NCBI GenBank assembly: GCA_035771175.1 | Contig: CM069590.1 | Span: 59,993,997-60,057,996 of the forward strand | Direction of reading: 5' to 3' | Length of the DNA: 64,000 bases | Origin: Paratinospora sagittata | Taxonomy: Eukaryota; Streptophyta; Magnoliopsida; Ranunculales; Menispermaceae | Part shown: in pieces, positions 11,246 to 21,977 of the stretch | How the letters are laid out: each line of letters opens with the position of its first letter | Numbering within the stretch: position 1 is the first letter of the stretch | Position numbers and translations under genes: made by a program | The notes under the pieces: model-generated | The model's input: the letters and a program-made list of their open reading frames with translations, nothing else | Told to the model about the DNA's origin: nothing | Database searches by the model: none

Positions 11246-14200
11246 TTGCACCCTACCCTTCCTCTCATGGCGGATTTTGATGACCAGAATACTCCTGGCA
11301 ACGCGTCCAATCTCTCTGATCCTATCCTTGAATTGACTACAAGGATGACTGAAGTTTTGAATAACACTCGGGCCCCGACCATCACCACTGAAATATTCGC
11401 TGCTCAGATCGGCATTAAGTTGGACGGTTCCAACTATGCACTGTGGTCCCAGGTTGTTGAGACGTATATCTCGGGCAAGGACAAACTGGGGTACATTAAC
11501 GGTGACTTTCCCCGGCCGCCATCAACTGATCCTTCCTTTCGCAAGTGGCGCACTGATAATGCTATTGTTAAAGGTTGGTTAATTACTTCCACGGATCCGT
11601 CTTTAATTGGCAATTTTATTCGCTTTCCCACAACAAAAGCGGTTTGGAATGTTATTGCAACTACCTTCTTCGATGGTAGTGATACATTGCAAGTGTATGA
11701 TCTTCGACGTCGTGTGAGTCGACTGAAACAAGCTGCGGACTCGCTCGAGAAATATTACACAGCGTTGCAGGGTCTATGGCGTGAAATTGATTTCCGTCGA
11801 TCGAATCCTATGGAATGTTCTGTTGATATTCAACACTATAATCGGATCATCCAAGAAGACCGTGTTTATGTTTTTCTGGATAGTCTTGATGATTGGCTAG
11901 ACAATATTCGTGCTGATGTTTTACAGATAAAACCATTTCCTACGGTTGAACAGGCTTATGCGCATGTTAGGCGGGAGGCTATTCGACAACAAGTGATGAC
12001 TACCCATGACACCGATAGGCCCCAGGGGGTTGTCTTGGCGTCAAAAGCTCTCTCGTTAAGCACATCTGGCCATAGTCAATCTGCAAAGCACCGACATTCT
12101 ACTGAGGGAAAAAAAATGCTCTCATTGTGGCAACCAGAAACACACACGTAAAAACTGTTTTAAGTTACATGGGTACCCTGATTGGTGGCATGATCATCAA
12201 GCCCGTAAGCGTCCTGATGGCACCGGCACTAGTGGACGTTCAGGCACGGCTGTTGTTGCTCGTGCAGAACCTCATCTCTCTCTTATACAGTCGGCTGCAA
12301 TGTCCACGGATGCTCCTCCCAACTTAAATTCATGTATCTCTGGTCTTGCTCTTTTTACCTCCCATAGAAATGCGGATTGTGGGGCATGGCTTCTCGACTC
12401 GGGGGCCACAGACCACATGACTTTTGCTGCTTCGGACTTCTCTCACACTTCTCTTCCACGACGCACCAACATAGCTAATGCCAATGGTGTTATCTCACCA
12501 GTCACTAGAGCTGGCTCTGTGACTTTATCTCCATCCCTCACTTTATCCAACACTTTACTTGTTTCGTCTTTATCCCATAAACTGTTGTCTATAAGTCAGC
12601 TTACTGCAGACCTTGGCTGTGTTGTCCTTATTTATCCAAATTTTTGTCTTATCCAGGATATTCTCACCGAGGAGATAATTGGACGTGGTACTAAGAAGGG
12701 GGGATTATATTATGTGGATGCCATCGGTCAGGCCAACAACATAAACAATCTGCATGTCAATAAAGAAACAACATTGTGGTTATGGCATCGACACTTGGGA
12801 CACCCATCTTTTCTGTATTTGAAGCATGTTTTACCTGATTTGTTTAAGCATTTGCAGACTTCTGACTTGAAGTGTGATACTTGTGTTTTGGCTAAGAGCC
12901 ATCGCGCTACTTACCCATTGAGCATGAATAAAAGTGACACTCCATTCGCATTAATTCACTCTGATGTCTGGGGGCCCTCGCCCATTGCTAATATGTCTGG
13001 CTTTCGTTGGTTTGTTATTTTTGTGGATGATTGTACCCGTATGACATGGCTCTACTTGCTCAAACACAAAGATGACGTTCTCGGTGTTTTTAAAACATTT
13101 CATGTTATGGTTGGTACTCAGTACAGTGCCACCATGAAGGTTCTCCTCTCTGATAATGGTGGTGAATATGTTAATAAGGGTCTTCAATCTTATTTTTCCC
13201 ACCATAGTTTAATTCATGAAACTTCATGCTCACAAACACCCCAATAGAACGGTGTCGCCGAGAGGAAGAATAGACATCTTCTGGAGACTGCTCGTGCTCT
13301 GCTTCTTGGTGCCAAGATGCCCAAACGTTTTTGGACCGATGTCGTCTCAACTGCCGTCCATCTTCTCAACCGAATGCCATCCAAGGTTTTATCATTTAAA
13401 ACACCCCTTCAATCTCTTTCCGATCATGTGTCCATACCTACGACGCTGATGCTTCCTCTTTGTATCTTTGGGTGTGTCGCCTACGTGTATCTCCACAAAA
13501 ACCAACGCAGTAAGCTTGATCCATGTGCACGTCGGTGCGTGTTTTTGGGCTATAGTATCCATCAAAAAGGGTACCGTTGCTACGATCCTACTACCCGAAA
13601 ACTCTATGTGACTATGGATGTTCAATTTTTGGAAACTGACATGTTTTTTCCATCTACGGCACCTCCTTCTCCTCTTCCGGGGAAGATACATACTGAAGAG
13701 TTGAATTGGTCCCAGCATGAGACACCAAATGATTTTGATTGGTTCAGACTTGAGGGGTAATCTGAGCATGAGGAACAGAATCAGAATGAGAAGCCACATG
13801 AGCATGATGGGCCGAATGATAACTCAGGCGATGTGAACTGTGAAATTGAGGTATTTCTGAATGCAGAGCATGCAACATCTGAAACCGAGCCTATATCCCC
13901 TTCCTCTAAAGTGCCAGCCGAATCCTCTCTTGAGAATAATCCTGAGGTAAGTACCACTCTTACACCCTTACATACCAATGACATAGATGATTCTGTGGGA
14001 TATGTTTTACCTCCTAGGTATATTCGCGGCAAGCCACCTAATAGATATTCTCCATATATTGAAGAAAGAAGGTCGAGGTATCCGATTGCTAACTATGTAT
14101 CCACCGAGAAACTATCTGAACCTCTTAAGAATTTTGCACAGGAACTCTCCACATGTCAGATTCCTACTAATGTTCATGAGGCATTAGCAAATCCAAGATG

Positions 14201-15704
14201 GACCCGAGCTATAGAGGAAGAAATGAAGGCACTACTAAAAAATGATACATGGACTCTTGTTCCATTACCTGAAGGAAAACAGACAGTGGGATGCAAATGG
14301 GTGTTCTCCATTAAACACAAAACAGATGGATTTATTAAGCGGTACAAAGCGAGACTAGTAGCAAAGGGATATACGCAGACATATGAGGTTGATTACCAGG
14401 AGACTTTCTCACCTGTAGCCAAGTTGAATACCGTAAAAGTGTTATTGTCCCTTGCAACAAATCTTGATTGGCCTTTGCATCAACTTGATGTGAAAAATAT
14501 TTTTCTCAACGGTGACCTCCACGAAGAGGTGTATATGGATATTCCTCCAGATTATATAGCTTCTTCAGATAATGGAGTGGTGTGTAAATTGCAGCGAGCA
14601 TTGTACAGACTGAAGCAATCACCGCGAACATGGTTTGGAAGGCTTAGCTTGGCAATGAAGAAATATGGTTTCCAACAAAGTAACTCTGATCACACTTTGT
14701 TTTTGAAACATCAGTTGGGTAAGGTAACGGCTCTGCTAGTCTATGTAGATGACATGATTATTACAGGAGATGATGATGAAGAAATTTCTCTACTTCAAAA
14801 GCAATTAGCAACTGAATGTGAGATGAAGAATCTGGGAGGACTCAAGTATTTCTTGAGAATTGAAGTTGCTAGGTCTAAGCAAGGTATATTTCTTTCTCAA
14901 CGGAAATACATGTTAGACTTGCTAACCGAAGTAGGGATGTTGGAGTGTAGACCTGCAGACACCCCCATTGTTCAGAATCACAAACTTCGAGAATACCCAG
15001 ACCATGTACCAACAGATAAAGGTAAATACCAAAAATTAGTTGGTAAACTCATTTATCTCTCTCATACTCGTCCAGATATTGCATACGATGTGAGTGTTGT
15101 AAGTCAGTTTATGCATAATCCAAGTAAAAGCCACATGGAAGCAGTGATTCGAATACTTCACGACTTGAAGTCATCTCCAGGCAAGGGGCTTATGTTCTCA
15201 AAACATAACAGTCAGTTGATGGTTTATGGATATACGGATGCAGATTGGGCTGGTAATATCACTGATAGAAAGTCCACCTCGGGATATTTTACATTTGTTG
15301 GAGGAAATCTTGTAACCTAGAGAAGCAAGAAACAAAAAGTGGTAGCTTTGTCAAGTGCCGAAGCTGAGTTTAGGGGAATGACTAAAGGTCTTTGGAAACT
15401 CCTCTGGCTAAGAAAGCTACTTACTAAAATTGGGTTTGCTCCTAACTCTGAGATGGATCTTCTGTGTGACAATAAAGCTGCAATTGCAATTTCTCATAAT
15501 CTCATTCAACATGATCGTACTAAACATGTGGAGGTAGATCGACACTTCATCAAGGAAAATCTTAAAGCAAAAACAATTAGGTTTCCATTTGTGGAATCTG
15601 AAGATCAATTGGCGAATATCCTTACAAAAGTTGTATCGAGCAAGGACCTCTACAACTCACTTGACAAGTTGGGCATGCGAGACCTCTATGCATCAACTTG
15701 AGGG
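11246..15704 (+). pseudogene. copia gag-pol polyprotein, one frameshift and three stops
   Basis: The frame opens at 11246; the ATG at 11267 (MADFDDQ) is the likelier start. GAG contains LDGSNYALWSQVVETYI and a CX2CX4HX4C zinc knuckle from 12117. An extra base in an A8 run at about 12109-12116 shifts GAG out of frame just before the knuckle. The rest lies in one frame: protease (LLDSGATDHM, about 12390), integrase zinc finger (HRHLGHP, then CDTC) and catalytic Asp/Asp/Glu region (HSDVWG, SDNGGEY), reverse transcriptase with YVDD (about 14740), and RNase H (TDADWAG, SSAEAE, CDNKAA, HVEVDRHF). In-frame stops are TAG at 13245, TAA at 13758 and TAG at 15318. The product would copy and integrate the element. 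The short LTRs and length suggest an Ale/Retrofit-like lineage, not certain. Confidence 0.95.
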
Positions 15705-15708
15705 AGAG

Positions 15709-15870
15709 TGTTGGCGTGAGCCGTAATTATAGACAATCACGTTTGAAAATAGATTAGCCGTAATTGTAGACAATAGCAAAGATTTGTTATTGATTTTATT
15801 CTTTTAAAATCTATATAACCTATGAAAATACATAGAAAAAAATGAATGAAAAAAAAGTAATATTTTGACA
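15709..15870 (+). repeat. 3' LTR of the complete copia element
   Basis: Same length as the 5' LTR with five mismatches by eye, three of them clustered near the end of an A-run. A purine tract AGGGAGAG (15701-15708) abuts it and would prime plus-strand synthesis. Confidence 0.95.
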
Positions 15871-15938
15871 CTTTCTGATACCTTTTGTTTTTTGAAAGAG
15901 TTCTAAGAGATCTTGGCCGTATTCACGCACTTTTTCCT

Positions 15939-16268
15939 GCAAATTTGATTATTTATTTTTAAGTAACCCAAGTGGCGACCTAGCTAGCTTTGGGGCACCA
16001 CATACACTAATTCATTTAAAACAAGTGCCTCTGCACGGACATAATGACATCCCACTATAAAAGACCTGGGAACGTCTCTACAGGTAGCCACTAGCCACAC
16101 GGGATGAGGGCTTCACTCTAACAAATCGTGCAGTAAAATGAAAGCCTGCGACAGACCTTGAATTAAGAAATTTATCTTACTTATACCCGTCAAACCGATT
16201 GGTGGTTAATTCAATAATTTAGTTATAAGTGAATACACAAAGAATTAATTTAAAGGTTGAAGCACATA
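15939..16268. other. intron 4 of amidase copy 3
   Basis: Spacer between split exon 5 and exon 4, aligned with 5693-6050 of copy 2. No other feature is seen. Confidence 0.6.
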
Positions 16269-17942
16269 CCTTGGCCGAGTGCTTCTTGTTGAATGCTGTC
16301 ACGTCTGCCATTGATCTTACCGGAGAGGAAACCAACTCGCTCAAGTAGGCATTTAAAGATAGTTTGAACTCTGCCAATACTGCTCTTCCTTCGCCACTCC
16401 CAAAGAAGTTCAATATCACATTTATATTTGCTATTTCCAAATTGTCTACCAAAATGGCACCCCTTCGCCTAATTAATGCGTTAAAAACCAGGAATTCAAA
16501 AGAGATTTTTTAGATTGTCAAAATGGAAAAAGAAGATTGAATGTATTATTACCGTAGAGTGTCGAAATGGGTCTCGAAAACTTGAGGTTGAATAGAACTA
16601 TTCGAGAACCTGAAGAATGGTTTCCTAACAATCCCCATTCTCTTCCCTTTAAGCCCATCTTCCTTGAGAAATTGCCTATAGCCCTTTACAGGAATAATCT
16701 TTGATGCTGCAATGGTAGCTTTGTCTCTGTGATCAAAACCTACAATCACATCTAGAACGCACTGCATCCGACACCGATCTTCCTAAAGGCCTAATTTTCC
16801 ACAAAAGAAAACAGAACATCTTATAGATTTTTAAAGTCAATCTAACTATATAAAGTACAACTACATGTTTACATTCACTAAAGGTCTTCGCATGGTTAGT
16901 TCAAGTTTTAGTCAAATACTAACTTGACCCATTCAAGTTCGAATTAGAAAAATTTTAAACCAAACCAACCCAATAAGACCCCGAACGACTTCAGGTTGGC
17001 TTGGGTCAAGTTGATTGGGTTCGTCCTAATCTAAATTCTTATTTTATAAGTAAATTTTTAAGTTTAATATGAATATAGCTATAAAATCTCTAAGTCAAAT
17101 ACGAATATAATTATAGTTTTATATAATGTTTTTTTTGTATTATTTTATTTATGAGATTGTATGTCAATTATAATGTGGCCTAATAAAAATATTAATAAAA
17201 GTAAGACTTAATATTTTGAATGAGTTGGGGTTGGGGTTGGGTTCTGTTGATTAAGATTTGGTTTATAAATCCTTGCCTTAACTAAACTTTGATGGGTTAC
17301 TAATTCCTATCCAATCCATATGCTACATGTAAACTATGATTCAATTCTTTTTTTTGAACTATGAAGATATATATGCAAAAGAATTATAATGCCCACCTTG
17401 CCCTGACCACCTCTGGCGCTCCAACCGGGTAGCCGATGAACGGAAACAGACCACTCAGAAAGGCTAGCTTAACCAAGTATGATTGCACCGGACCTTCTCA
17501 GCCTCTCCACCACACCCGCATCACGAGCCACGATTGAACCCAGCAGTGCTAATGACCCCGCGGTGGTGTTCAGTTTGTCCTTGGTAGCAATGTTGTCCTT
17601 GAGCAAGATTGGGATGCCGTGAAGAGCCGAGAGGAACCCAATACTGCTACTAATCTGTCGGTGATGGTCAGCAGCGTCGGCTTGTTTTAGAGCACCTGGG
17701 TTCAGCTCGATCACACCTCGGAGAATGGGGTTGAGTTTATGGATCTGTTTGAGGTAGAACTCAACTAGTTGTCTTGAGGTTAGCTTGTTTTCTCTGAATG
17801 CTTGCTGGATTTCAGTGATGATTGCTTCTTTGATGGGGAAAGCTTGGGATGGAATTACGGGATTAAGCCCAGAAAATGTGAGAAGCAAAGGTATTGATGA
17901 GAGAAGAAGAGAGAGGGGAAATTGGTAAGAAGGGTGAGCCAT

Positions 17943-18541
17943 GGAACAATATTAATGGATTTTTGGCTAGAAGTCTAGTAATTGAACCGAAAATCCTGTT
18001 TTTTTTTAAAAAAAAGTCTTGGATGATTTTATTATTTAACAAAACCTCATACTTTAAGAGGATTAAGATGGTTTAGTTAATTTTAAAATCCATAAAAGTT
18101 ATTATAGAAATTCATTGGTTTATCTATTTTCTTAAAGAGAATCATAAAATTTTCTTGTTAGTTATGAGCATGTAATAATGAGGAAATTCAAAAGAAAAAC
18201 AAATAAGGGGAAAAAAAATTCCTTTATGTTATGTAACGTTCATCAATGAAAACAGTGTGAGGACTTACCAGGTTGCAACCTTAGGTAAAGTGGAAGGTCA
18301 TTTCACTCGACACGTGTGGAAACCATGTATAAGTATAACACGTTTACACTATACATGTATATTATTTTTATTTTTATTTTTTATCAATACTCTTATCATG
18401 TATATCATTTAACCTCTATATATATATATGTATATCATTTGACTTACGAACATTCTTTTTCTCATTATATTATGTATATTCAATAAAATCTTCAATTGGA
18501 TTTATGGTTGAATTATTAAATCACGTATCTATGATTACAGA
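17943..18541. other. promoter-side spacer of amidase copy 3
   Basis: AT-rich, homologous to 8257-8866 upstream of copy 2, including the gcaacctt.gg.aaagtggaaggtcatttcactc block. No coding sequence is recognised. Confidence 0.6.
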
Positions 18542-18615
18542 GGTGTCGTGGTGTAGTTGGTTATCACGTCAGTCTAACACACTGAAGGTCTCCGATTCAA
18601 ACCCGGGCGACGCCA
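18542..18615 (+). tRNA. tRNA-Val (anticodon AAC), slightly degenerate
   Basis: Folds as a cloverleaf: acceptor GGTGTCG/CGACGCC with one G-U pair, D arm GTG..CAC, anticodon arm TCAGT-CTAACAC-ACTGA with AAC in the loop, variable loop AGGTC, T arm TCCGA-TTCAAAC-CCGGG and discriminator A. It reads GUU/GUC valine codons after A34-to-inosine editing. Two features are unusual: the T-stem closing pair is A53 opposite C61, and the T loop is TTCAAAC rather than the usual TTCGAAC. Both are G-to-A changes relative to the plant consensus, and either could reduce transcription (B box) or stability. It is probably a real tRNA gene that is decaying or marginally active. Confidence 0.8.
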
Positions 18616-18895
18616 TTAATTACTACAGCTATTCATTTTTCTTTGTTTTTTGTACTAAGCGGAAATTGAAAGGGTTCCGCACAATATCTTGACCAATTAA
18701 ACCTTTCGCAACTGAATCAAATGGATTACATTTTACACAATTCCAAATATCAGAAAACACCACCAAACAAAGCCACAAATCGGAAAGATACAGAAACAGA
18801 GAAAACAGACCCTCCAAGGACTCTCTACACAACAATGCCGGTTATTCCAATACCATGATAACCTATATAAATCTACCTACATATACTTCACATCC

Positions 18896-19927
18896 TCAGA
18901 AGAATAACCCAATCTCATAAACCATCAAGGCAACCAACAAAGACCCAAAGCAAAGCTCCACCATCACTTTCTTCTCCCTCATGGACCCACTATCAAATGG
19001 AGTGTTATCTACCAATGGCTGCTCACCATTGCCACCTCCAACTCCACGTCCAACACCAACTCCAACTCCACCTCCAACTCCGCCTCCAACACCTACTCCA
19101 ACACCAATAGGCTTCTGGCTGTACCCAGGAAGAGGCTGGTTCAGACCCACCTGCCCTGGACCCGGCTCCTCCTCGGGAGACCCAATAACCGGCACCACTG
19201 GTCCCGGCTGCTCCACTGGAGACCCAATCACCGGAGCCGCCACTGGACCCAATTGCCCAGGAGCCCCAGCAAACTGTGGCACCTGCTGCTGTTGTTGTTG
19301 GTTGTTATTATTCAAAGGTTGCCCAAAAGGACCCGTGTCTCCATGAATAGGAACAGCAAAAGGAGGATGGGCAGGAGACAGTCCAGGAGCTCCAATAGAC
19401 CCACAATTCTGGTTACTAACAGGATTATCACTAGCCTTCCACGCAAGCTCTCCTTCTTTGTCTCTCATCTGCATGTCACCACTGTCTAAAAGCTCCAACC
19501 TCTCCAAAGGGTCATCAGAATCTACATCTGTGTCCCAAGCAGACCTGCTCCCGTCGAAAATCTCGAAGCCCGCATCTGATAACACCAGAGTACATGTGTT
19601 CACATTGCTCACTGGAGTGCATTCTGATTCCCAAACACTTTCTCCGGAGTCTAGAATTTGAATGTAGCAGAAGTCGGAGCCAAAGCCTCCGGCACCGAGA
19701 TTAGTCTCCCGGCGAAGGAGAAAGGCTGAGTATTTTCCTGAAGGAGAGGTTAGGAAGAGCTGAGAAGGACCGGGTGGAGGAATGCTTGTTAGGACTTGTT
19801 GCTTGGTGGTTCTTTCTATTGTGCCTTGAGGAGTGATAGCTTGGGAGAGGGGGAGTGAAGTGGAAGAAAGGAAGAGGAGGAGATGGAGGAGGAGGAGATT
19901 GGATTTCTGGGCCTTGAGAATTGCCAT
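18896..19927 (-). CDS. bulb-lectin-like GPI-anchored secreted protein
   Basis: A single-exon, 343-aa product. Residues 1-30 form a signal peptide (LLLLHLLLFLSSTSLPLSQA). Residues about 55-165 resemble a bulb-type (mannose-binding) lectin domain: SGKYSAFLLRRE, ESVWES, LVLSDAGFEIFDGSRSAWDT and LELLDSGDMQMRDKEGELAWKAS show the repeating strand pattern in which each strand ends W-x-T/S. The next section is Pro/Gln/Gly-rich: a run of six Gln, two GSPxEEPGP-type repeats and a long GVGVG stretch. The C-terminus (VELCFGSLLVALMVYEIGLFF) is hydrophobic with nothing after it, as in GPI-anchored proteins. Expected location is the outer plasma membrane or wall. The sugar ligand is unknown and the canonical QxDxNxVxY mannose site is not evident. 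The ATG at 19927 directly precedes the signal peptide. Confidence 0.75.
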   Translation of the reverse strand: MAILKAQKSNLLLLHLLLFLSSTSLPLSQAITPQGTIERTTKQQVLTSIPPPGPSQLFLTSPSGKYSAFLLRRETNLGAGGFGSDFCYIQILDSGESVWESECTPVSNVNTCTLVLSDAGFEIFDGSRSAWDTDVDSDDPLERLELLDSGDMQMRDKEGELAWKASDNPVSNQNCGSIGAPGLSPAHPPFAVPIHGDTGPFGQPLNNNNQQQQQQVPQFAGAPGQLGPVAAPVIGSPVEQPGPVVPVIGSPEEEPGPGQVGLNQPLPGYSQKPIGVGVGVGGGVGGGVGVGVGRGVGGGNGEQPLVDNTPFDSGSMREKKVMVELCFGSLLVALMVYEIGLFF

Positions 19928-20048
19928 GATAATTCAAAGTTTTGTATGGCTTTTTGCTTCTGATTTGAGATGTTTAGCTGTTGATGAAAGTAGACAGGTT
20001 CGTGGTGGTTTATATAGAGGACTTGGTGAGACTGGTTTTGAATTCTAA

Positions 20049-21977
20049 TGAAGTAGGAGCAGTTGAAGGGCTAGAAGAGTATTATTTATATGGTATATTA
20101 AGAGTCAAACGTGACCCTCTTCACTATAAAGGAGGAACTTTTGTTCTGGAAAGCATAGCAAACCCACAATAATACCTGAGCATATGATCTACATCAGTAG
20201 TTTAATATTTGATTGGTATAATTCTCTTGTGAGTTCAAGATTATAATACCATATTTGACGACCAAATCAAGCTATTCTGAGGAAGCAGTTGGTGTGTGGC
20301 TAATTCTCTTTTGGTAAGCAAAATATACCTTAGAAGAATATATTAGTTAGCATTATTACTACGTAGATGCGACCCATGCATATTAAAGTATTTGGCAGTT
20401 TAGATTGAAGTGCAGTAGGCCTAACCAATTCAATAAGCCACTGAAGTATCTGATTATTTAGAGGAAAAGTTCTATTGGTTTAAAGAGATTGAGTTGCTAC
20501 ACAAGATTATAAAATAGGAGAAGATCAGGACAAAGAAGCAAAACAAGGTCCTAAGCCTGTAATGGTGCAATGGCCAGGCATTTTTCAGCAGAAATTGAAA
20601 TCTATGCAAATTTAGGCATTTAGACTTACTAAATTAATGAAAATCGGTCATAATTGGCTAATTGCTGTTAAAAACCACTCGACCTAAAAGCTATATCTGT
20701 CGGATATGGGCCTCATCTTGCACGTGGAGAGCTAGAAGAGACATAGAATAAGAGAAATACCAATTATACAAATGGAGAATATGCAATTGGTAATAACGAG
20801 ACTTGAACCCAAGACATATTAAAAAATCAAGGCTCTGATACCATTTTAGAAACCACTCGACCTAAAAGTTATAACTGTCAGATAAAGGCCCAACAATGCA
20901 TATCAAGTTATCATTAACAATTGCAACTTTGGCTAATTCTAGGTTCAAGGGATTCTAATGTGAAGAATTAATGAGGAATTGCAATCGCTTGATAGAAATT
21001 ACAACCAACATTAACCCCAATCTGACTAATGAAAATGGTGAAGGGACCCGGTGTTGCCCTTAATTCCCTTGGATCATCCTTATGCAGCTATAAGAGAATC
21101 TAAGGCTACGTTTCATTCATGATCCAAATATAATTTTCTGTATTCAAAAATCTAAAAACACCAAAAACTTGTTTGGTTCAAACAATTTCGAAAATAATTT
21201 TTTACTTTTTTGTTAAGAAAACAAGTTATTTTCAAAAAACGATAAAGTTCGTTTTTCAAGTTTTCTCTTTTTAAATTGTATTCTTATTTTCGGATCGCGA
21301 ACCAAACGCAACCTAAAGGACAAGAGCAAGAGTACACCAGCCTACCCTATGACTAATATGGGTCATGGCCGAGCTCACAGTACTAGGCAACAAATATTAA
21401 CCAAATGGTAACTGTGATAATATATTAAGAGGGATAATATATTAGGGAAGAATCCTGTGTTTGATCCACTGTATTTTAAGAAGAATATGTACTTGGACAA
21501 GCAGAGTTTAACTCACATGAGCCGTCAAAGGTCAAAATATTTGGTAAATTGCGTTTTCCAGCAGAGTCGAGTTCCAAATTTTTGAACCATACATCTAAAT
21601 AACATCGAGGGAAATGTGATTCGCATTAGAAGACTATAGCAAAGGTGAAAAGAAAAACAAAAAAATAGAAAACAAAAGGATAGAAAGAAAATTAATCAAT
21701 TGACATCTTTATCTATACTCTTTGAAAAATGTAATGATCGTTCATTCTCCTCTAAAACCATAGCAATATATAACTAGGTTCAAAGTCGCCATAATATAAT
21801 TTCTAGGGAGGTGACTCTACATATGATAGCCATGTGATTGCACTTGCCTCTGAAGATATTACCATAACTTATACACATTATCCTATCCCACCATATATAA
21901 ACATATTTATACAAAAGACACCAAAAAAAAGAAGATATGGGAGCCAATGTGCATATCTGAAGTGCATTGGAACCACC
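20049..21977. other. intergenic spacer with retrotransposon debris
   Basis: No protein-coding gene is recognised. It contains a small LTR-like remnant (20666-20895). The left end is the promoter side of the lectin-like gene, and 21780-21977 is probably the 3' UTR of the PSK SIMULATOR gene. Confidence 0.6.
20666..20895 (-). mobile_element. TRIM-like LTR retrotransposon remnant
   Basis: Two roughly 43-bp direct repeats (20672-20714 and 20851-20893; core aaccactcgacctaaaag) flank about 135 bp. Right next to the second repeat is ggctctgataccat (20831-20844), the reverse complement of the tRNA-Met primer-binding site. On the minus strand this gives LTR, primer site, a very short interior and a second LTR end, as in terminal-repeat retrotransposons in miniature. 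The true LTR limits were not resolved. Confidence 0.5.

Larger units (their letters stand above)
10663..15870 (+). mobile_element. complete Ty1/copia LTR retrotransposon in amidase exon 5
   Basis: A 5208-bp element with 162-bp LTRs (10663-10824 and 15709-15870), both starting TGTTGGCG and ending TTTTGACA. It is flanked by the 5-bp target duplication CTTTC (10658-10662 and 15871-15875). Order is LTR, TGGTAT primer-site remnant, leader, GAG, protease, integrase, reverse transcriptase, RNase H, purine tract, LTR; integrase before reverse transcriptase defines copia. By eye the LTRs differ at five positions, about 3 percent, implying a fairly recent insertion. It is in plus orientation, opposite to the amidase. 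The coding region is broken in four places, so the copy is not autonomous. Confidence 0.97.
10367..17942 (-). pseudogene. amidase copy 3, pseudogene with copia insertion in exon 5
   Basis: Remains of the five-exon amidase: exon 1 17942-17397; exon 2 absent; exon 3 16790-16553; exon 4 16468-16270; exon 5 split into 15936-15871 and 10662-10367. Exon 1 resembles copy 2 closely but has a TAA at 17471-17469 in the ILGKAS region and two deletions further on (1 and 5 bp). Exon 3 has a 2-bp deletion near 16759. The segment matching exon 2, which holds both catalytic serines, is missing between about 16860 and 17390. Exon 5 is broken by the 5.2-kb plus-strand copia element. The remaining exon 5 frame is otherwise open to the SFRP end. 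No functional enzyme can come from this copy. Confidence 0.93.
4826..18615. repeat. tandem segmental duplication carrying amidase and tRNA-Val
   Basis: Segment 4826-8921 (spacer, amidase copy 2, promoter, tRNA relic) matches 9001-18615 (spacer, amidase copy 3, promoter, tRNA-Val) in order and orientation. Shared landmarks include a ttaagtcctgcaagg.gcac block at about 4830 and 9003, the tatgtgaagcctacatta block at about 5046 and 10075, the exons, an AACCCAA-rich intron element, the gcaaccttgggcaaagtgg-like block at about 8571 and 18276, and the tRNA. The second unit is longer because of the LINE fragment and the copia element, and shorter by the exon 2 deletion. Copy 1 lies outside this pair and represents an older duplication. 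Confidence 0.85.

Noticed and set aside
18981..19346. Plus-strand Pro/Thr-rich 121-aa open frame
   Set aside because: Antisense shadow of the Gly-Val and Pro-rich part of the lectin-like gene.
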